Shown in pieces: positions 39,340-47,562 of a stretch of 64,000 nucleotides of DNA. How positions within the stretch are numbered: position 1 is the first letter of the stretch; each line of letters begins with the position of its first letter. The translations under genes were made by a program, and so were the position numbers. The notes under the pieces were generated by a model that saw only the letters and a list, made by a program, of their open reading frames with translations, was not told where the DNA came from and did not search any database. The DNA is from Sediminispirochaeta bajacaliforniensis DSM 16054 (GTDB taxonomy: Bacteria > Spirochaetota > Spirochaetia > DSM-16054 > Sediminispirochaetaceae), in assembly GCF_000378205.1 (NCBI RefSeq), contig NZ_KB899419.1, positions 94,910 through 158,909 on the forward strand. Direction: 5' to 3'.

Positions 39340-39623
39340 TTTTCTTTCTTTTGATTGTCTTTGTGATCGTTCTGTTTATCTTTTTCAACATCGATACCAG
39401 TTCCGACATCAGCTTCGGCTTCGTGACCTATCATGATGTTCCGATCTTCATCTCGCTTTTCCTTGCCTTTACCGCTGGGGTGGTCATAACGATTCCCATG
39501 ATCTTGCTCGGCAAGGGAGGAAAAAAGAAGGGATCAAAAAAACTTTTTTCGAAAAAAACAAAGAAAGAAATCCCTGAAGAGATCTTATCCGATATCGGGG
39601 AAGGAGATGGACCTCGAAAATGA
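39324..39623 (+). CDS. LapA-like (DUF1049-type) small membrane protein
   Basis: The 99-residue protein has two hydrophobic helices (about 4-22 and 42-62), the middle segment NIDTSSDISFGFVTYHDVPIF, and a lysine-rich cytosolic tail (GKKKGSKKLFSKKTKKE). This fits the LapA domain pattern (N...V.F.f....vPl.). LapA acts in LPS assembly in E. coli; the role here is unknown. It starts inside the miaB end and overlaps the next gene by 4 bp. Confidence 0.7.
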   Translation: MPWKMIFFLLIVFVIVLFIFFNIDTSSDISFGFVTYHDVPIFISLFLAFTAGVVITIPMILLGKGGKKKGSKKLFSKKTKKEIPEEILSDIGEGDGPRK

Positions 39624-40561
39624 GTTCGGATATGCTGCGCCGTTTTTTCTTTTCTGCTTTGTGTCTGATTGCCGCTGCTTCAGGTTACGGTGAAACGGGT
39701 GAGACAAGTGATTTCTCCCAGGCCCTCGGCAAGATTGAGGAGCAAATCCCCCTCTCCACAAGCAGGGCTGAGCGCTACCGGCTTTTGAAGCAGCAGGGTG
39801 AGCTCGCGCTGCTCGCCGGTGACCTGGAAACAGCCCAGACGGCGTATCAGAACGCTTCTTTCGTCTATCCTCAAGGCGATGCCACCGACTTTGCATCGCT
39901 TCTGAAAAGTGCCGAACTCCTCTTTGAGCTTGGGGAACTTCGCGTTGCCAAAACCCAGGCACAGGTCGTTGCTCAACAGGAGAAAGAGACGAAACTGGGA
40001 ACGGCTGCTGAGCTGCTTCTAAACAGGATAGCGTTGTTTGACGCTTCTGCTTCCGGCAACGTCGAATTATCCTCCTCGGGAGGAGAAACACCGGTCGATC
40101 TTTATTGGGATATCACCTGCGCCTCCTTAAGCGGCGATGGAAATGAGGCGGCTCGCCTAAAGGGCCTTTTGCTTGATACCTGGCCGACTTCCCCCGAAGC
40201 CATGATCATCGCGGGACAGGCACGTAAATTTGAAAGCTTTTCAGATCTTATTCTGGCAAGCTATATTTCTCCAGGCAGTAGCGGCGGAGGTGGAGGAGAA
40301 AACCGAAAACAAGAGGCCTCCGTTGCCCGTGCTCCGAAGGAAGGTACACTCTTCCTCCAGGCCGGTTCCTTTACCGACAAAGAAAATGCCGAGTATTTGG
40401 TGATCGATCTCCAGAAAGCAGGATTTTCCGCTTCCATTGTTGAGGCTGATGTACAGGGAACCCATTACTATCGAGTGGTGCTTTCAAGTGAGAAGGATGA
40501 TGCCGAGCAGTTTCTTCTGGAGCTGAAGGAAGCCGGTTTCGAGGCCTCTGCTGTCTACTGA
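39620..40561 (+). CDS. Secreted TPR and SPOR-domain protein
   Basis: The 313-residue protein has a signal peptide (FFFSALCLIAAASGYGE) and helical TPR-like repeats at about residues 30-200 (RLLKQQGELALLAGDLETA). A Gly/Ser linker (SSGGGGE) leads to a C-terminal SPOR domain at about 240-313 (LFLQAGSFTDKENAEYLVID...YYRVVL). SPOR domains bind denuded peptidoglycan at division sites, so a cell-wall or septal role is likely. It ends 7 bp inside the convergent lipoprotein gene. Confidence 0.87.
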   Translation: MSSDMLRRFFFSALCLIAAASGYGETGETSDFSQALGKIEEQIPLSTSRAERYRLLKQQGELALLAGDLETAQTAYQNASFVYPQGDATDFASLLKSAELLFELGELRVAKTQAQVVAQQEKETKLGTAAELLLNRIALFDASASGNVELSSSGGETPVDLYWDITCASLSGDGNEAARLKGLLLDTWPTSPEAMIIAGQARKFESFSDLILASYISPGSSGGGGGENRKQEASVARAPKEGTLFLQAGSFTDKENAEYLVIDLQKAGFSASIVEADVQGTHYYRVVLSSEKDDAEQFLLELKEAGFEASAVY

Positions 40562-42066
40562 CCCTGATCATCTTCGAAGTATTCAATCTGGCGGAAGCGC
40601 ATTTCCTGATCGTCCGTTTCGATGAACCCTTTCATTCCGATAATACCAGGTATGAGTTCAAGCGTTCTGGTGATTTTGTCGTTATCCTGTTCTTCTTTAT
40701 AGACGAGACGGTAGGCCTGTTCTCCTCTTCCTATGCCCCTGTCATCAATAATCTTAAGCTCAAAAACGGGAACGTTGAGCATATAAACGGCGAATCCTCC
40801 CGAAAGTTGTTCACCGTTTGCCGATAGGGTAAAGCGTGGAGGAGCGAGGACCAGCTCTTCTCCGGATTCGCCTCGATAAAAACCAGACAAAGCCGGAAGC
40901 TTCACAGGAGCCACCGGTGTTCCGCGTTTTTCCGGTGAGGTTCCTTTAGGTACGGCGTAGTAGGTTCCCGACCACGAGTCGTTGAGGCTCTTTCGCCATG
41001 TCTGATTATCGATGTCGTACAACGACACCCTGATCGAACCGCTATCCAGTATACGAATTGATATCTCAACCCGAATGTAGGGGACGAGTTCGTTTTCTCC
41101 CTTAATCGATATACTGTTTGAAAGAAAACGGTACGAACTGTTCCAATGATATATCTCCTGGATATCACCGGAATAGAGGGTGATTTCCTGGCTGCTCTTG
41201 TCGAAAAGGATCGTGCTGTTGTGATCTCCATTCCAGTTTCTCGATAGAAACTCCTCAAAAGCATCGACGCCGCTGTTGAATAGTTCGCGGAGTTTGCGAT
41301 CTTCGATTTCTTCTCTCGGCGTTTTTTCTTCGTTTACCTTGATATAATATCCGTCACCACTTCTCCAGGCGTACATGGAACGGACCGTTTCATTTTCGTT
41401 CTCTACGGTGGCAAAGACCGGAAAGCTGTCTCCATTTTTTAGGCCGTTCAGATAGGCCTGAGATCGTTCTGATTCACGAATCTCGATGGTTCCTTCCACG
41501 GCAAGGGTGATGATTGGTTCATAGGAAATCGCCATGTTATTGGCTCTGCTCTCCCTCCTGAAGATATCAAGCGTTTGTTTCCCCTGGGAATCGATGCCGC
41601 TGCAAATGATTTCCGTATTATGATCCCCGACTACATCGCTAAGGGTTACACCGAAAAATCTGCGCTGTGTTGCCCCTGTTTCGCTTTCCCATGCCGGATA
41701 ATAACCATCTCTGAGCGTGTCGTAATCAGCTATGATGATTTTGATCGGAGAATCGGGACTGTCACCGGCCTTGACTACCAGGATTTGCTCGTCGTTTCGG
41801 TCAAGATCGAGATTTACATCCAGGATCTGAACGAGGGAATAGGGAGGATCGATTGCGATCTTCGGCTCACTCGTCTTTTCATCACCGTAGAGAAGCCCCT
41901 CTATCTGTTCTCGCGTGCTATCTGAAATCTGCTTTGTTTCCGATGTTGCTGCAGAAGCATTTTCTTCGGAAATGGAAGAGTAGGCCTTCTGCTGACCCCG
42001 TTTTTCACCGTTGTCACAGCCGATGATCAGCATCGGTATGAGAAGAATAAGAATACTATGCTTCAC
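40555..42066 (-). CDS. Pallilysin (TP0751)-like lipoprotein without HEXXH
   Basis: The 503-residue protein has a lipoprotein signal (ILLIPMLIIGC). After a Ser/Glu-rich linker comes a region (about 75-200) with DLDRNDEQILVV and VVGDHNTEII, like a VCBS/FG-GAP-type repeat. A block at about 285-375 (ILFDKSSQEITLYSGDIQEI ... WSGTYYAV) aligns, from memory, with the lipocalin-like core of T. pallidum TP0751 (LLFFDREHAEITF, VQEI, MWDGQYTRY). The position of the TP0751 HEVIH zinc motif reads SGSIR here, so protease activity of that type is not expected. It is the last gene of the VWA-DHH operon and overlaps the convergent SPOR gene by 7 bp. Confidence 0.7.
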   Translation of the reverse strand: MKHSILILLIPMLIIGCDNGEKRGQQKAYSSISEENASAATSETKQISDSTREQIEGLLYGDEKTSEPKIAIDPPYSLVQILDVNLDLDRNDEQILVVKAGDSPDSPIKIIIADYDTLRDGYYPAWESETGATQRRFFGVTLSDVVGDHNTEIICSGIDSQGKQTLDIFRRESRANNMAISYEPIITLAVEGTIEIRESERSQAYLNGLKNGDSFPVFATVENENETVRSMYAWRSGDGYYIKVNEEKTPREEIEDRKLRELFNSGVDAFEEFLSRNWNGDHNSTILFDKSSQEITLYSGDIQEIYHWNSSYRFLSNSISIKGENELVPYIRVEISIRILDSGSIRVSLYDIDNQTWRKSLNDSWSGTYYAVPKGTSPEKRGTPVAPVKLPALSGFYRGESGEELVLAPPRFTLSANGEQLSGGFAVYMLNVPVFELKIIDDRGIGRGEQAYRLVYKEEQDNDKITRTLELIPGIIGMKGFIETDDQEMRFRQIEYFEDDQGQ

Positions 42067-42068
42067 GA

Positions 42069-43073
42069 TTATTCACTTCCTGATTCAAAATAGCTTTGCA
42101 GCATTCCCAGAACCTTTGTCTTTATGGTCTCGAGCCGAAAGGCGCTCTTGAAACCGGCGGCGGTACGGTGTCCCCCGCCTCCGAAGGTTTGGGCAATCGC
42201 CGCGACATTAATATTGCCTTTGGAACGCAGCGAACAACGAAGAATTCCCTGTTCGTTTTCCTTAAAGAAGATAGATACACGAATATCTTTACTTTTTAAA
42301 GGAACATTGATGAAACTATCAGCCTCTTCATACCTTGCCCCACAGGCCGCAATGGTTTCTCTGAGCATGGTTTGAACGGCAACATGTTGGTCGTAGTAGA
42401 GTTCGAGACTTGCAAGGACCTTTGATTGAAGTTTCAGAGCGGGAATAGAGTTACTCTCGTAGATATGCTGATACATTTCATTTGGGTTGACTCCGATTGC
42501 CACAAGATCGTGTGCAATGCCGAAGGTCCGTGCACTGGTTTTCGGATAAATAAAGGAGCCGGTGTCGTACATGATTCCCGTATATAAGGCTACCGCAACC
42601 TCAAGATTAATCGGAATATTCAATTCCGTCAGCAAACCATAAAGAATTTCACTGGTAGACGAGGCATTTTCTTCGATGTGATTGTCGGTGAACAGGTCAT
42701 CTCCCAACTCATGATGGTCAATGATATAGTATTCACCGACATACGGAAGAATATGACTGGCAACATGGCCGATATTTCCGATATCGTTTGTGTCGAGGAT
42801 AAAATGTCCCCAGGAAGCGACATCCTCGGGCAGAGGATATACTACCGCCGGATCAGGGTCCAGGATATCGATAACCCCTTCGGGATCGAGGTAGTCATAT
42901 TTCTGTGCGGCCGGATCGGCATTGACAATCTTTACTCGCTTACCCAAATGGCGAAGAGCACGGTATAAAGCTATTTCGCTACCGAGAGCATCGGCATCGG
43001 GCGTCTCATGACCGGAAATAAAAAAAGCCTCATGACGTTCGATAAATCCGGCTACTTTCGCAAATCTCCCCAT
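42069..43073 (-). CDS. DHH/DHHA1 phosphoesterase (NrnA-like)
   Basis: The 334-residue cytosolic protein has all the DHH motifs: HETPDADALGS (H22, D26, D28), LDTNDIGNIG (D94), IIDHHELGDD (D119-H120-H121) and MYDTGSFIYPKTS. The DHHA1 substrate motif is GGGGHRTAAGF. NrnA-type enzymes degrade nanoRNA and pAp; c-di-AMP or pGpG activity is also known in relatives. It lies 2 bp before the lipoprotein gene and 4 bp after the VWA gene. Confidence 0.92.
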   Translation of the reverse strand: MGRFAKVAGFIERHEAFFISGHETPDADALGSEIALYRALRHLGKRVKIVNADPAAQKYDYLDPEGVIDILDPDPAVVYPLPEDVASWGHFILDTNDIGNIGHVASHILPYVGEYYIIDHHELGDDLFTDNHIEENASSTSEILYGLLTELNIPINLEVAVALYTGIMYDTGSFIYPKTSARTFGIAHDLVAIGVNPNEMYQHIYESNSIPALKLQSKVLASLELYYDQHVAVQTMLRETIAACGARYEEADSFINVPLKSKDIRVSIFFKENEQGILRCSLRSKGNINVAAIAQTFGGGGHRTAAGFKSAFRLETIKTKVLGMLQSYFESGSE

Positions 43074-43077
43074 GCGG

Positions 43078-44250
43078 CTATTCTACCGGATTCTTGCGTC
43101 GTTTGTCATCATCGTCTCTCTTCTTCCCCAACGCAATAGAGGCAAATCTGACGATAACGATGAGGGCAATGAGACCTGCTAGGACAAAAGGCCATCGGGC
43201 CCGCCATCCTCCTCCATGCTCGGCCTCTTTTCTATCGGAAGAGGTCTTATCGCCGGGAGTGAGAACTATGTCGAATACCGCTGGTTGGAAAACGGTATCG
43301 CCGTTAAACACAAAGCGAATTTCTCCTTTCGCAGGTTTGCCGGGAACGGCTTCCTGAGACGAAAAACGGAAGGAGGGCTCCTTCTGTACGGTTCTTCCCT
43401 CGTTTTCCGTCAGACGCATCTGTCTATCTTCGGGAGTAAGTACCATCCGGGCACCATCTGCGGCGGTGAAAATAAGGGAATCAAAGCGGAGAATCAGGTT
43501 TTCTCCTTCACCGGCATCGGAAATTTCCAACTCGAGGGGGATTTTTATTTCCTGATCATCGATAGTGATTTTGTTCGAGGATAGCTTTGCCGAGATGGAG
43601 ATCATCAAACCGGAGAGCTGCTGCGCAATCTCTCTTTCCTCGGGCTTTTCACGCACGGAAGAAAATGCGGCCGAAAGTTCCTTGGCCAACTCCTCGGCCG
43701 CCGTTTCCGTTCCAATGCCGAGGATATGGATCTTCCAGCCCTTTTTGGCAATCTCTTTGGTATGTTCGAGAAGCCGATGATTAAAGCTGCCGTCGGGTGA
43801 GTAGTAGGGGCTGTCGGGGGGAGCTTCCTGCTTCCCGTCCGTTAGTAAAAGGAGATAACGTTTTCTGCCCTGTCGGACGGGAATGGCCTCCACCGTCTTT
43901 TCGAGGATATCCAATGCGCTTCCGATGTCTGTAAACCGTCCGTCGGCAGTAATGGATGTGAGTGAATCTTTCAGGGCTTCGATGTCCGCTCTGGACTCTA
44001 CTTCACCGGAAAAGAAGCGGTCGGTCTTGCCGTAAAAATTAATCAGAACAAAGAGATCACCGGGAATAAGAAGTCTGTCGACAAGCTCATCAGCCACATA
44101 CTCCTTTACGGAGTCTATCTCTTCGACCATCGAAAGGGACTTGTCCAGCAGGACAAACAATTCGATATTTCCTTTTCTTGTATCGGCATAGAGAATCCCC
44201 GAGATGCCCAGGAAAAAGATAAAAATCGTCAGAACTCTTTTTTTCACCAT
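43078..44250 (-). CDS. VWA-domain membrane protein (TP0750-like)
   Basis: The 390-residue protein has a signal peptide (TIFIFFLGISGILYAD). The von Willebrand A domain (about 28-210) has a complete MIDAS: D36-x-S38-x-S40 (LLDKSLSM), T in RFTDIGSALD and D in LLTDGKQE. A beta-rich segment is followed by a C-terminal transmembrane helix (PFVLAGLIALIVIVRFASIAL stated from about residue 355) with a basic tail. It is the first gene of the minus operon. From memory, the T. pallidum neighbour of pallilysin, TP0750, is also a VWA protein; homology is inferred from domain and position. Confidence 0.85.
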   Translation of the reverse strand: MVKKRVLTIFIFFLGISGILYADTRKGNIELFVLLDKSLSMVEEIDSVKEYVADELVDRLLIPGDLFVLINFYGKTDRFFSGEVESRADIEALKDSLTSITADGRFTDIGSALDILEKTVEAIPVRQGRKRYLLLLTDGKQEAPPDSPYYSPDGSFNHRLLEHTKEIAKKGWKIHILGIGTETAAEELAKELSAAFSSVREKPEEREIAQQLSGLMISISAKLSSNKITIDDQEIKIPLELEISDAGEGENLILRFDSLIFTAADGARMVLTPEDRQMRLTENEGRTVQKEPSFRFSSQEAVPGKPAKGEIRFVFNGDTVFQPAVFDIVLTPGDKTSSDRKEAEHGGGWRARWPFVLAGLIALIVIVRFASIALGKKRDDDDKRRKNPVE

Positions 44251-44277
44251 GATGTCTCTAATCCTATCATGATCTAC

Positions 44278-44306
44278 AAAAAAAAAAAATGTGCTTTACA
44301 TTTTTT
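44278..44306. promoter_or_regulatory. A12 tract and hairpin in the cfpA/VWA divergent region
   Basis: Twelve adenines (44278-44289) run into an inverted repeat AAAAAATGT (44284-44292) / ACATTTTTT (44298-44306) with a 5-nt loop. It overlaps the -35 element of the cfpA promoter candidate, so tract-length change or DNA bending could affect promoter strength. Confidence 0.5.
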
Positions 44307-44322
44307 CCGCGATGTAGATAAT
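44295..44322 (+). promoter_or_regulatory. Possible cfpA promoter
   Basis: TTTACA (44295-44300) and GATAAT (44317-44322) are spaced 16 bp, 32 bp before the ATG. GAAGGAGAG (44341-44349) is the ribosome site. Confidence 0.5.
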
Positions 44323-44353
44323 CTATTAATGAAATAAACCGAAGGAGAGTGCA

Positions 44354-46450
44354 ATGGGAAGCATAGATCTACCGAAAAGTCCGATGGTGTTTCACCCTAC
44401 AAAGCGAAGCGCGGTGGGATCCCGAAACTCCCTCGCTCAGGAAAGCCGAGACCAGCAGGCGGAAGTTGATCGTCTTCTTGAAGAAGAAATCGATAAGGTA
44501 ATGAATCATATCTCCACCAAACTTCCTAAGGAAGTTCTGGAGCGGCTGGACGTCATGGGCGGCCTTAAGGAGAAATTGTACAACTATTTCAACCAGAATG
44601 TTCAGAACATGGTCAACCGTTATCTGGTTACCAGTGAAGACGAATTGGTAAAGAAGACTCGAAACTTTATCGATCGCGAGGAAATGAAGGTCCTTACCCG
44701 ATATACACCGAAAGAGATATCTACTCTTCTCGATGAAGTCGGAGGAATGGATCGGTTCAATACCGGTGAGATTGAAAAATCAATCGTAAATATGTACGGC
44801 CACTTACAGGGACATATCCAGAGAGGCGTGAACGATCTGGAAAACTTGACAAACTCCCTGCTTCGGCAAAAAACCGATGTCGGTGCCTTTATCCGCGGTG
44901 AGAATGCCTATTCCGTCGTAAAATGTTCCTTTAAGGACAATATACAGAAACCAAAGACCGTTACCGATGTAAAGCTTTCGGTTAATATCCTCGATTCCGA
45001 GCTTATCAGTCCTATTTTTCACTACCAGGTAACCGTCGAATATCTGATCAAGGACCTGCTTTCCAAGCATGTCATGGATCAGATCGATAAAGAGATCGAA
45101 AATCTGAAAGATGAAAGAATCGACGAGGGGCTGGAGGAGCTCAACGATAGCGAGATCATCTTTGAGAAGATGAAGCGGGTGGAGAATTATACCGATGACG
45201 ATAAGGAGAACCCGAAGTCCAATCGGTATAAGTTTATGGCGAAGAAACTGATGGAACGGCTTGAGGGGCTTCGTGCCGAGATCGATCCCGAAGAGTTCGA
45301 TCAGCTCAACATCAGAGAAAATCTGAAAAACATCGTCGATATCGAGAACATAAGAAACCGTGGGTACAATACCGCCGTCAACTCCATCACCTCCATTCTC
45401 GACACCTCGAAGATGGGGTATCAACACATCGAAAACCTGAAAAATGCCCGTGAACTTATTATTCAGGAATATGAGGATACCGACTACGCATTACTGCCGG
45501 ATGAACGCTATCAGGTTAGACTCAAATACTACGACAATGCCCAGTTGATTGAGGAAAGAAAATCGTACGATGTTCAGCTTCGTTCTTTCGAAATTGAGGT
45601 TCAGCATCTTTGGGATGTCCTTGAGATGGTCTATGAAGACACCAAACTGTTTAAGCGCGTCACCGATTATCCCGATCTTGCCAAGATCTATAAGAATAAG
45701 ATTAGAAAGAAGATTAAAGCCAAGACAGGTGATCCCCTCTATGAAGACATAGACAAGGTTTGGGATGAGATTTCCTTTGTGCAGCCTGCCGAAACGCAGG
45801 TAGAAAAGATGAACCGTACCTATATGTTTGAAAAGGATAAGGTGCGGAAAAAATTGATCTTGATGAAGGATAAACTGCAGGAGATGTACGGTTTTCGTTA
45901 TCCGGTCCAGCGCCGTGTCATGGAAGATCGTCTCGATTTTCTCCAGAAAGAGTTCAATCGTTTTGAGTATTTAATTAATCCTTATCATATTCAGCCTGGT
46001 CTTCTTCTTGATGTGGACATCACTTCCATTAAGAGAAAGAAGGCAACCTTAGACGGTATGGCGAATGTGCTCAACGAATTTCTGCACGGCGTTTCAAAGG
46101 GTTTCCAGGATGCCGCTTTTGCATCTTTCAGCCGACGACGGAGCACCGTCAGGGATGATATCGATCAGCATTTCGCTTCGGTTGCCGAGTTCGAAGAGCG
46201 GCAGGCGGAGGAGGAGGGAGGCGCACTTCCTACTCCAAGCAAGGGACAGGCGTATCTTGATATGCTGAACGATAGTGCCGACGCAGGGGCTGGCGAGGTA
46301 TCGACCGTTGTGGAAGAGGCTCCGGTTTCCAAGCCCGCTACAACGCGAAAAAAATCTTCGGCTCCCAAGGGTTTGGTCGATGATGCTCCAAAAAAGAAAC
46401 GGGGCAGGGGTCGACCCAAAAAGGGAAGCGACGGTCTGAAGAGTTTATAA
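44354..46450 (+). CDS. cfpA: CfpA-like cytoplasmic filament protein
   Basis: The 698-residue cytosolic protein has no signal peptide and is dominated by charged heptad-like helices (for example residues 30-60, 220-290 and 360-470). The N terminus ([19 protein letters not shown]) and size match my recollection of Treponema CfpA (about 79 kDa), the subunit of the cytoplasmic filament ribbons. The following two genes match the recalled T. pallidum order TP0748-0747-0746. The tail is Ala/Pro/Lys-rich and ends with [13 protein letters not shown], containing an AT-hook-like RGRP (about residues 685-688). It is transcribed divergently from the VWA operon and followed by a strong terminator. I rate the CfpA name probable, not certain. 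Confidence 0.8.
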   Translation: MGSIDLPKSPMVFHPTKRSAVGSRNSLAQESRDQQAEVDRLLEEEIDKVMNHISTKLPKEVLERLDVMGGLKEKLYNYFNQNVQNMVNRYLVTSEDELVKKTRNFIDREEMKVLTRYTPKEISTLLDEVGGMDRFNTGEIEKSIVNMYGHLQGHIQRGVNDLENLTNSLLRQKTDVGAFIRGENAYSVVKCSFKDNIQKPKTVTDVKLSVNILDSELISPIFHYQVTVEYLIKDLLSKHVMDQIDKEIENLKDERIDEGLEELNDSEIIFEKMKRVENYTDDDKENPKSNRYKFMAKKLMERLEGLRAEIDPEEFDQLNIRENLKNIVDIENIRNRGYNTAVNSITSILDTSKMGYQHIENLKNARELIIQEYEDTDYALLPDERYQVRLKYYDNAQLIEERKSYDVQLRSFEIEVQHLWDVLEMVYEDTKLFKRVTDYPDLAKIYKNKIRKKIKAKTGDPLYEDIDKVWDEISFVQPAETQVEKMNRTYMFEKDKVRKKLILMKDKLQEMYGFRYPVQRRVMEDRLDFLQKEFNRFEYLINPYHIQPGLLLDVDITSIKRKKATLDGMANVLNEFLHGVSKGFQDAAFASFSRRRSTVRDDIDQHFASVAEFEERQAEEEGGALPTPSKGQAYLDMLNDSADAGAGEVSTVVEEAPVSKPATTRKKSSAPKGLVDDAPKKKRGRGRPKKGSDGLKSL

Positions 46451-46463
46451 TCGATGTACGCTA

Positions 46464-46495
46464 AACGCCCCCGACAGCGGGGGCGTTGTTTTTAT
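46464..46495 (+). terminator. Intrinsic terminator after cfpA
   Basis: AACGCCCCCG-ACAG-CGGGGGCGTT is a perfect 10-bp stem with a 4-nt loop followed by GTTTTTA. It ends just before the next gene. Confidence 0.92.
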
Positions 46496-46508
46496 GGAGA
46501 CGGGAAGA

Positions 46509-47546
46509 ATGAATATGAATATGTACGAATTCGAGACCCTTTCCACCAAGGATGGTTTTAATCGGTCTTTGAGCCATTTTCGGACGGTCTCTTCCTTAAT
46601 AGATAATTTCGAATCCCATATCAATCTCGCGGATCTTCTAAACGAAGCCCTAAACGAAAAAGAGATTGATCATAGGCAGATTATGCCGATTGTAAGGGCC
46701 CTTTTGGTGGATAAGTATGCTTATCGTTATGAGAGCCTGACATTGCCGCAGTCCATTACCGAGTTTGCTCTTTTTGTCGATGAGATAAAGCGCTGGAAGG
46801 CGGTTGACATTGTCCTGGTCTACTTCCATCCCGACCTTGGTCCCATGGTGCTGAATCCAAAGAACTCGGAGCATTTCGATAGTTTGAACAATATGGCGAG
46901 GAGTGAGCTTCTGACCATATATGTCGGAAGCTTTGAAAAGAAAGGGGATGAAAAGCTGGAGTCTAAGGCCCTTGATACGATTGTAAAGCTTTTTTCAGGC
47001 AAAAAGGCGAAGGCTCCCGACTCATTGACCAAAGGAAATTTTGCCGCAAAGCCGAGGATACCTGCAAAAGCGGCGGCACCCAAAAAGTCCCAAAAGCGGT
47101 CGACGCCTGCGGCATCGGAAACAAAGCATGCAAAGGCTTCGGCTGCGACAGCAAGTCCTGCGGGCGTAAAGGAAAAGGAAGCAGAGGCTACTGCGCCTGC
47201 TGCTGGCTCCGGAAAGCGGAGAATGACTCCTTTTTACTCTGTTCCCGTTACCAATGAGCTGTTCCATAACGGGAATGTGGAGGCCTGGAAACGGATCATC
47301 CAAAGTTATAACCATAAGCATCCTTCACTGGAGGTTTACATCTATTATGAGGGAGAGCGAATCCATGATATCCACAGTCTCTTTAAGTGGGGCAAGGTTA
47401 AGCACGGCAGTGCAATCCTTTTTGCCGTTGCTGGGGAAGATATCAAGGATGTGGCGAAGTTGCAGCGCTATCTCAAACAGGGAGCGAGTCCTAAATTTGA
47501 GGAGTTTCTCAAATATCCCATAAGTCAGATTCTCAACCTGTTTTGA
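46509..47546 (+). CDS. Conserved protein of unknown function between cfpA and ppdK
   Basis: The 345-residue cytosolic protein has an N-terminal helical domain (about residues 1-165, MNMNMYEFETLSTKDGFNRS...). A low-complexity Ala/Lys/Pro/Ser linker spans about 170-235. The C-terminal domain (about 238-345) begins MTPFYSVPVTNELFHNGNV and contains EVYIYYEGERIHDIHSLFKWGK. I do not recognise a family. The upstream ATG at 46494 lies in the terminator tail; GGAG at 46496-46499 is 9 nt before ATG 46509, so I chose that. Its place between cfpA and the PPDK-like gene seems conserved in treponemes (recalled TP0747). The protein may link the two. Confidence 0.78.
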   Translation: MNMNMYEFETLSTKDGFNRSLSHFRTVSSLIDNFESHINLADLLNEALNEKEIDHRQIMPIVRALLVDKYAYRYESLTLPQSITEFALFVDEIKRWKAVDIVLVYFHPDLGPMVLNPKNSEHFDSLNNMARSELLTIYVGSFEKKGDEKLESKALDTIVKLFSGKKAKAPDSLTKGNFAAKPRIPAKAAAPKKSQKRSTPAASETKHAKASAATASPAGVKEKEAEATAPAAGSGKRRMTPFYSVPVTNELFHNGNVEAWKRIIQSYNHKHPSLEVYIYYEGERIHDIHSLFKWGKVKHGSAILFAVAGEDIKDVAKLQRYLKQGASPKFEEFLKYPISQILNLF

Positions 47547-47562
47547 ACAAGCGAGGGCAAGT

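Noticed and set aside
41100..41300. Search for HEXXH in the lipoprotein at 40555-42066
   Set aside because: No HEXXH or similar zinc motif was found anywhere in the protein.
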